Shown here one piece after another: positions 44,538 to 49,030 of a stretch of 49,030 nt of DNA. The stretch is from the NCBI GenBank assembly GCA_024635585.1, contig JAGXIP010000010.1:1-49030 (forward strand), read 5' to 3'. A program made the translations under genes and the position numbers. The notes below the pieces were generated by a model. That model was not told the origin of the DNA. It saw only the letters and a program-made list of their open reading frames with translations, and ran no database searches. Source of the stretch: Saccharicrinis sp. GTDB taxonomy: Bacteria; Bacteroidota; Bacteroidia; Bacteroidales; Marinilabiliaceae. Every line of letters starts with the position of its first letter. The stretch's first letter is position 1.

Positions 44538-46184
44538 ATGAAACAACTATTTGTAACAGCAATCCTTATTGTATTCTGTATCTCGTCCTACGCACAACAA
44601 AATGAGGTAGATACCATAAGCGAAGAGCATACCATTACCATTGTTACGGACAAGGTGCTTGGCTGCATCTATAACCTTTGGGATGTGCGGGTGATTAATG
44701 CACCTGAGTTATGGGGAAAAGAGGGTTTTGCGGATAAAATTAAAGCAACCACCAAGCACATTAATTACATCAATAGCATACGCACCTTGGGCGGTAAGCA
44801 CAATGGCGAATGCGAGTGGTTCAAAGGCATTGACGAAAATGGGGAACTTATCTGCGATTTTGATCCCTTTATAGAATATTTGAAAGCACAACGCAATGTT
44901 GGGTTTATACCGTGGATTGTGCTCGATAACGTACCTAATAAAATGAGTAGCACCAGTAAAAATCAGTATGGAGTTACGAGTCCACCCGATGATTATGATG
45001 TTTGGTTTAGATATGTACAAAAATTTGTTTCAGCACTTGTTACCGAGTTCGGGTTCGATGAAGTAAGCACATGGCGTTTCAGGGTAGGTACTGAACCTGA
45101 TTTATATCCTGGCCATTGGTCGGGAACAAGGGAAGAGTATTTTAAACATTATGATTATACTGTAGCTGCCGTTGAGAGTGTAATAAGTGATCCCTGGATA
45201 GGTCCTGGAAACATGCTTATGTGGAATGGTGCTCAGGAAGGAGCTAAAGGTGGCCGCTGGGGGTTTGATATATTAAAACATTGCGCCGAAGGAAAAAATT
45301 ACTACACCGGTAAAACTGGAACCCGGATTGATTACTTTTCTCATTCGGTTTATGCTTGGAGCCCCAAACCTTTTTTGTTTGAGGAAAATATGCGCAAGGT
45401 AAGGGCCGAGATAGCCAAATATCCCTCCATTAAAGATATTGATTATGAGATACATGAATATGGCGAGCTTAACGAGTGCCTGAGTCGTGGCGATGCCCTG
45501 AGCAATACGGAATTTTTTGTGGGCCTCTATGCCCATACGGTGGATGTGGCCTACAACTACAATGTGCGTCGCATTTATAACTGGGATCAGCATTTGGGTA
45601 TGATAACTACCTACAATCAGATTGTGGAAGGCCTGTTTCAGCCTTGGGTAAAAGTTATGGACTGCCTGAGTGAAATGGAAAACGGTGAGCGTGTAGAAGT
45701 ACTTAAAGATGCGCAAAAGAAACTCAAGTTTGGCGCTATTGCAGCATGGAAGGATGGTAGCCTGTATGCCCTGGTTTATTCCCACCACGATGATGCAGCA
45801 CAAGAAACTGAAAATGAGATAGATTTGACCTTGGTTGGCGACCGTATTGCCAGCGTTTCGGCATGGAGCGTCGATGAACTGTTGCTCGATAAGGATCATG
45901 GGGTTTATATTCATCAATTATATAAAGATATTGAAGAAGCTGGCATCGCACCCAAGGAGACCAAATTTTATTTGCAGCGCAACATAGCACGCCGCTACGG
46001 TGAAGAAAACCTGGAAGCAACAACAGCCGTTATCAAAAATAACATGGAAAAATACCAAGCGATGGGGGAGATGCATCACGTGAAATTTGGAGAGTTTGTG
46101 GAAACCCAAAACGGTAAATTAAACATGAATCTCCATTTAAACGGTAGCGGTTTCCGGTTTATTAAGCTTACACCTATTCAATAA
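44538..46184 (+). CDS. GH39-like glycoside hydrolase
   Basis: 548 residues, beginning 1 bp after the GH5 stop with a signal peptide (cut near 'SSYAQQ', residue 20). The fold reads as clan GH-A and most like GH39 (beta-xylosidase/alpha-L-iduronidase family): 'STWRFRVGTEPDLYPGHW' gives acid/base Glu186, followed by the family-like 'EEYFKHYDYTVAAVES'. The probable nucleophile is Glu307 in 'YEIHEYGELNE'. The canonical GH39 'W.FE.WNEPN' is altered to 'W.FRVGTEPD', so it may be a diverged branch with its own specificity. A small beta domain closes the protein. A second, more distant relative begins at 47957. GH43 follows 55 bp downstream, suggesting one operon for removing xylose-like units. Confidence 0.75.
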   Translation: MKQLFVTAILIVFCISSYAQQNEVDTISEEHTITIVTDKVLGCIYNLWDVRVINAPELWGKEGFADKIKATTKHINYINSIRTLGGKHNGECEWFKGIDENGELICDFDPFIEYLKAQRNVGFIPWIVLDNVPNKMSSTSKNQYGVTSPPDDYDVWFRYVQKFVSALVTEFGFDEVSTWRFRVGTEPDLYPGHWSGTREEYFKHYDYTVAAVESVISDPWIGPGNMLMWNGAQEGAKGGRWGFDILKHCAEGKNYYTGKTGTRIDYFSHSVYAWSPKPFLFEENMRKVRAEIAKYPSIKDIDYEIHEYGELNECLSRGDALSNTEFFVGLYAHTVDVAYNYNVRRIYNWDQHLGMITTYNQIVEGLFQPWVKVMDCLSEMENGERVEVLKDAQKKLKFGAIAAWKDGSLYALVYSHHDDAAQETENEIDLTLVGDRIASVSAWSVDELLLDKDHGVYIHQLYKDIEEAGIAPKETKFYLQRNIARRYGEENLEATTAVIKNNMEKYQAMGEMHHVKFGEFVETQNGKLNMNLHLNGSGFRFIKLTPIQ

Positions 46185-46239
46185 TATTATAAAAAATAAG
46201 GTTGAAATTATAAATAAATCATATTAGATAATTTACAAA

Positions 46240-47625
46240 ATGAAAAAAACAGTATTTACTATTTTCGCATTACTGGGGTATTTTTGCGGCAATGCGCAAA
46301 ACCCCATTATTTCGCAACGTTATACTGCCGATCCGGTGGGTATAGAGTACAATGGTCGTTTGTATTTATATACTTCGCACGATATCGACGGGCAAAAGCG
46401 TTACTGGATGAACGATATTACTTGCCTTTCTACCGACGACATGCAAAACTGGACGGACCATGGCGAAGTGCTGAAAGCACCGGAGGATATGCCTTGGGTT
46501 ACCCAGGCTTGGGCGCCAACAATTGTTGAGCGTAATGATACCTTTTATTTATACACCGGCGATGGAAACCGCAGCATAAGTGTGGCGGTGTGCGATTCGC
46601 CAACGGGTCATTTTAAAGGACATGGCGGAAAATCGCTCATCACAAAGGAGTTGGAAAACGCCAATGTGGAGTGGTGTTTTGACCCTACCGTATTTATTGA
46701 CGAAGATGGTCAGGCTTACTGCGTATTTGGTGGAGGTCCTGCTAAATTTCCCGAAGGAGGCACCCGTCCTAAAAATGCCCGTATCATTAAACTAGGCAAT
46801 GATTTAACCAGTACCCACGGACCTGCCATTACCATTGATGCCCCAGGGTTTTACGAAGGTGGTTACATTCATTATAATATAGTAAACGGAAAAAAACATT
46901 ACTATTTCTCCTATTTTAATACTGGAAGCCGTGGTATGAATATCGATTATATGATGAGCGATAATCCTTTAAGTGGATGGGAATATAAAGGAACTGTGCT
47001 TGAGCAGCCAAAAGATAATTTTAATAACTCACATGCCAGTATTTTTCCGTTTAAAAACAAATGGTATATGGCCTACCATACCCGTAAAATTGCTACCGAT
47101 AGGGGTGTTGATGCTATGAGGCAGCGTTCAGTTTGTATCGATGAGCTGCATTATAACGAGGATGGCACCATCCAGCCCCTAATAACTACCCGCAAGGGCC
47201 CTGAGCAGATTAAAAACCTAAATCCATACTTGATTAATCAGGCCGAAACCATGGCGGCACAGTCGTATATGTTACCCGGTATCGAAACAGATTCGTGTTT
47301 TGACAAAGGAAATAGTAGAATGGTTACTGAAATAAGCAACGGTGATTGGATTAAGATAAGCGGCGTTGACTTTAACAAGGGAACTAAAAGGTTTAGCGCC
47401 CGTGTAGCTGCGGCTAACGAAGGGACTATAGAAATCAGACTTGATGGTGATTCGGGCAAAATAGTAGGTGTTTGTAATGTTAAGTCAACTGGCGGCTTAA
47501 ATAAATGGAAAACACAAAAATGTAAAATCGATAATATTTCCGGAACACACGATCTTTACCTGAAATTTACAGGAGAAAATGAAGAACTGTTCAATCTGAA
47601 TTGGTGGAAGTTTACAGCTAAATAG
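46240..47625 (+). CDS. GH43 glycoside hydrolase with C-terminal CBM6
   Basis: 461 residues with a cleavable signal peptide (cut near 'CGNAQ', residue 20). GH43 catalytic residues: base Asp31 in 'RYTADPVGIEY', pKa modulator Asp148 in 'WCFDPTVFIDEDG', acid Glu206 in 'GFYEGGYIHYN'. From about residue 330 a CBM6 module follows ('INQAETMAAQSY' to 'GTHDLYLKFTG...LFNLNWWKF'). This GH43+CBM6 form is common for arabinofuranosidases and xylosidases acting on xylan or arabinan. It is distinct from the GH43 lipoprotein at 666, which has a different C-terminal domain. Third gene of the GH5-GH39-GH43 unit; probably periplasmic. Confidence 0.9.
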   Translation: MKKTVFTIFALLGYFCGNAQNPIISQRYTADPVGIEYNGRLYLYTSHDIDGQKRYWMNDITCLSTDDMQNWTDHGEVLKAPEDMPWVTQAWAPTIVERNDTFYLYTGDGNRSISVAVCDSPTGHFKGHGGKSLITKELENANVEWCFDPTVFIDEDGQAYCVFGGGPAKFPEGGTRPKNARIIKLGNDLTSTHGPAITIDAPGFYEGGYIHYNIVNGKKHYYFSYFNTGSRGMNIDYMMSDNPLSGWEYKGTVLEQPKDNFNNSHASIFPFKNKWYMAYHTRKIATDRGVDAMRQRSVCIDELHYNEDGTIQPLITTRKGPEQIKNLNPYLINQAETMAAQSYMLPGIETDSCFDKGNSRMVTEISNGDWIKISGVDFNKGTKRFSARVAAANEGTIEIRLDGDSGKIVGVCNVKSTGGLNKWKTQKCKIDNISGTHDLYLKFTGENEELFNLNWWKFTAK

Positions 47626-47665
47626 AAATAGCTTATTGGTGTTTTACCTCTATTATTCCACGTAA

Positions 47666-47750
47666 AAACGGCGAAGCCGTTTAAAGTCGCACTTCAAGTG
47701 CGACTCAAATTCGTGTAATTCGTGGACGAAAAATAATTGCGTAGCAATTA
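47666..47750. repeat. Cluster of three short perfect hairpins
   Basis: AAACGGC-GAA-GCCGTTT (47666-47682), AGTCGCACTT-C-AAGTGCGACT (47685-47705) and TAATTGC-GTA-GCAATTA (47734-47750), with CCACG before and CGTGG after the first two. None has a clear T tract; a termination or 3'-protection role for the GH43 transcript is possible. Confidence 0.55.
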
Positions 47751-47865
47751 GGCAGTGCAAAGAAATAGATGATGTTTTTCGTGCAGCTCCCGATGCATTG
47801 GGGACAAGAAAGCCTGTCCGGCGACAGACGGGTAAGAGCCTCCCGTAATGTATGAATAGTAATTA

Positions 47866-47942
47866 GAACCCTTCGGCCTGCCTGTCAGCAGACAGAGGTT
47901 CAACTTTTTATTGGCATAGGTATGTATCTACTTGCTGGCCTC
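47866..47942 (-). repeat. TTGAACC dispersed repeat, copy 3 (reverse orientation)
   Basis: Its reverse complement gives TACCTATGCCAATAAAAAG then TTGAACC and a CTGTC/GACAG palindrome, matching the order of copies 1 and 2. Confidence 0.65.
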
Positions 47943-47956
47943 AAAAAATTAAAAAA

Positions 47957-49030
47957 ATGGTAAAATACAATTTTGTAAAAAAAACGGTAGGAATAGCGCT
48001 TGGCCTTCTATCCTTTTTATATGCCGAATCACAGGTTACGCTATCCACTGATTTTACCAGTGAAAGCTATAAAAAAGCAGCGCTGCACGATATATGGAAA
48101 ACAGCGAATCGCATAAGCCCTGAAACTGGTGCAGGTGTAAAGACAGGGATGGAGGTTAATCTCATCCGAATGATTGGTGGAATTATGAAAACTGTAGATG
48201 GGGTTAGGGTACCATATCTTGAGTACGACCCGGTAACTTACAATGAAACCACAGAAGAGTATGTTTATAATTGGACACCTTTGATAACGCGTTTAAACCA
48301 TATTGTAAATTCAAACACTAAAATCCATCAACTGGTGCTCGATCAGGTACCATGGGCGTTTCAGCATGGGTATACATTTATCCCCAAAGGAACCCGTGAT
48401 AACATTAACTTCCGTGAGGATGAGCAAATTTCTTCCTATGGAAACTCTTTGCCTCCGTTCGACAAGGTGGCGTATCACGATTTTATTAAAGCGCTTATTC
48501 AAAAGTTGGTGGATACCTATGGTCTGGAAGAAGTGGGATCTTGGCGTTTTAGGGTAGGGTCAGAGATTGAAACACCGGATCATTGGTTTGGTACAAAACA
48601 AGATTTTATAGACCATTTTGCAAATACAGAAAAAGCGGTTCGTGCTATTTTGCCAGACGCAGAAGTAGGGGTGCATACCCGCGATCCCGGATTTAATTAT
48701 AAAAATGGTACCGTACTCAATTATAAAGGTGAACCTTTCGCATCCTTTGCCAAGGACTTAATAGAATACTGTTATGATAACGATGTGAGATATGATTTTT
48801 GGGGTATATCGGACTATGTGCTCATAAACGGTGCTACACAACGGGATATATCGGTTAAATACGAAAAATTGTTTGCTCCAATGATCACTCATCCCAAATG
48901 GAATACCAACGCTACGCTCGATATGATGGAATACAATGTGGTAATAACTATGGCTGCAGATGATGGGCGAGGTTACCTTAATTGTGCAACTTCACATGCC
49001 GATTTAGTTAATATTGGATTTTCGGATATG
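47957..49030 (+). CDS. GH39-like glycoside hydrolase, N-terminal part (runs off window)
   Basis: 358 codons without a stop to the right edge. Starts with a signal peptide (MVKYNFVKKTVGIALGLLSF, cut near 'YAESQ'). It shares with the enzyme at 44538 the segment 'VGSWRFRVGSEIETPDHW' (acid/base candidate Glu203) and 'IDHFANTEKAVRAILPDAEV', placing both in a GH39-like branch. Here the residue after the acid is not proline (SEIE instead of TEPD). 'LDMMEYNVV' near the edge may hold the nucleophile. The function would be an exo- or endo-beta-glycosidase; the substrate is unknown. The separate leader suggests it may start another transcription unit. Confidence 0.72.
   Translation, partial: MVKYNFVKKTVGIALGLLSFLYAESQVTLSTDFTSESYKKAALHDIWKTANRISPETGAGVKTGMEVNLIRMIGGIMKTVDGVRVPYLEYDPVTYNETTEEYVYNWTPLITRLNHIVNSNTKIHQLVLDQVPWAFQHGYTFIPKGTRDNINFREDEQISSYGNSLPPFDKVAYHDFIKALIQKLVDTYGLEEVGSWRFRVGSEIETPDHWFGTKQDFIDHFANTEKAVRAILPDAEVGVHTRDPGFNYKNGTVLNYKGEPFASFAKDLIEYCYDNDVRYDFWGISDYVLINGATQRDISVKYEKLFAPMITHPKWNTNATLDMMEYNVVITMAADDGRGYLNCATSHADLVNIGFSDM

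Larger units (their letters stand above)
47626..47956. other. 331-bp intergenic region of hairpins and a reverse repeat
   Basis: No gene. Contains three small perfect hairpins (47666-47750), a CTGTC-CGGC-GACAG palindrome (47814-47827) and a minus-strand copy of the TTGAACC repeat (47866-47942), ending 14 bp before the next start codon. Confidence 0.65.

Noticed and set aside
45273-45917. 214-codon antisense open frame within the GH39-like gene
   Set aside because: The opposite strand encodes a clear glycoside hydrolase with catalytic motifs; the antisense frame has no family features, signal or start context.
666-49030. Ulvan or carrageenan locus
   Set aside because: No sulfatase, no ulvan-lyase families and no GH88/GH105 visible; the enzyme overlap alone is not enough.
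1-49030. rRNA, tRNA, insertion sequence or integrase genes
   Set aside because: None recognised; the repeats seen are short non-coding elements without a transposase in the window.

Overview
The window looks like one large carbohydrate-utilisation region from a Bacteroidota chromosome. The evidence is two SusC/SusD pairs, a hybrid two-component regulator with a Reg_prop sensor, many short-signal lipoproteins and C-terminal type IX secretion (T9SS) sorting domains. The DNA is AT-rich. Its non-coding gaps are unusually full of GC-rich palindromes and dispersed repeats, so it is probably an environmental, Marinilabiliales/Cytophaga-like organism rather than a compact genome; this placement is inference.

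Layout. (1) 1-11857: the tail of a CBM6-like/InlB-repeat protein, then glycoside hydrolases on the + strand: a GH43 lipoprotein, a GH106-type alpha-L-rhamnosidase lipoprotein, a GH3 beta-glycosidase with an inserted PA14 domain, and a clan GH-A enzyme with Ig-like, CBM6 and T9SS domains. (2) 11858-12476: a gap with a strong hairpin, a dispersed repeat and a 32-codon remnant resembling the end of a DUF1080 protein. (3) 12477-20253: two tandem paralogous T9SS surface proteins of about 1,230 residues with lamin-tail-like segments, each with its own terminator. (4) 20390-35849: a seven-gene operon-like array, FAS1 lipoprotein / SusC / SusD / FAS1 / FAS1 / SusC / SusD. (5) 36318-38428: a PL8-family polysaccharide lyase split by a one-base frameshift. 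(6) 38614-42672, minus strand: the hybrid two-component regulator. (7) 43163-49030: a second + strand enzyme set: GH5 with a C-terminal beta domain, a GH39-like enzyme, GH43-CBM6, and a second GH39-like enzyme cut by the window end.

How it may work together (inference). Lipoprotein and T9SS-exported enzymes and the lamin-tail/FAS1 surface proteins would bind and open a complex polysaccharide. The two SusC/SusD complexes would import oligosaccharides, periplasmic GH3/GH43/GH39/GH5 enzymes would finish them, and the hybrid regulator would sense a product and switch on the locus. The enzyme set (rhamnosidase type, xylosidase/arabinofuranosidase types, a uronate lyase family) suggests a branched substrate with rhamnose, xylose or arabinose and uronic acid. 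No sulfatase is present in the window. The most unusual parts are the FAS1-rich dual SusC/SusD operon with its tandem lamin-tail partners, and the nested repeat families in the gaps, some lying immediately upstream of start codons.
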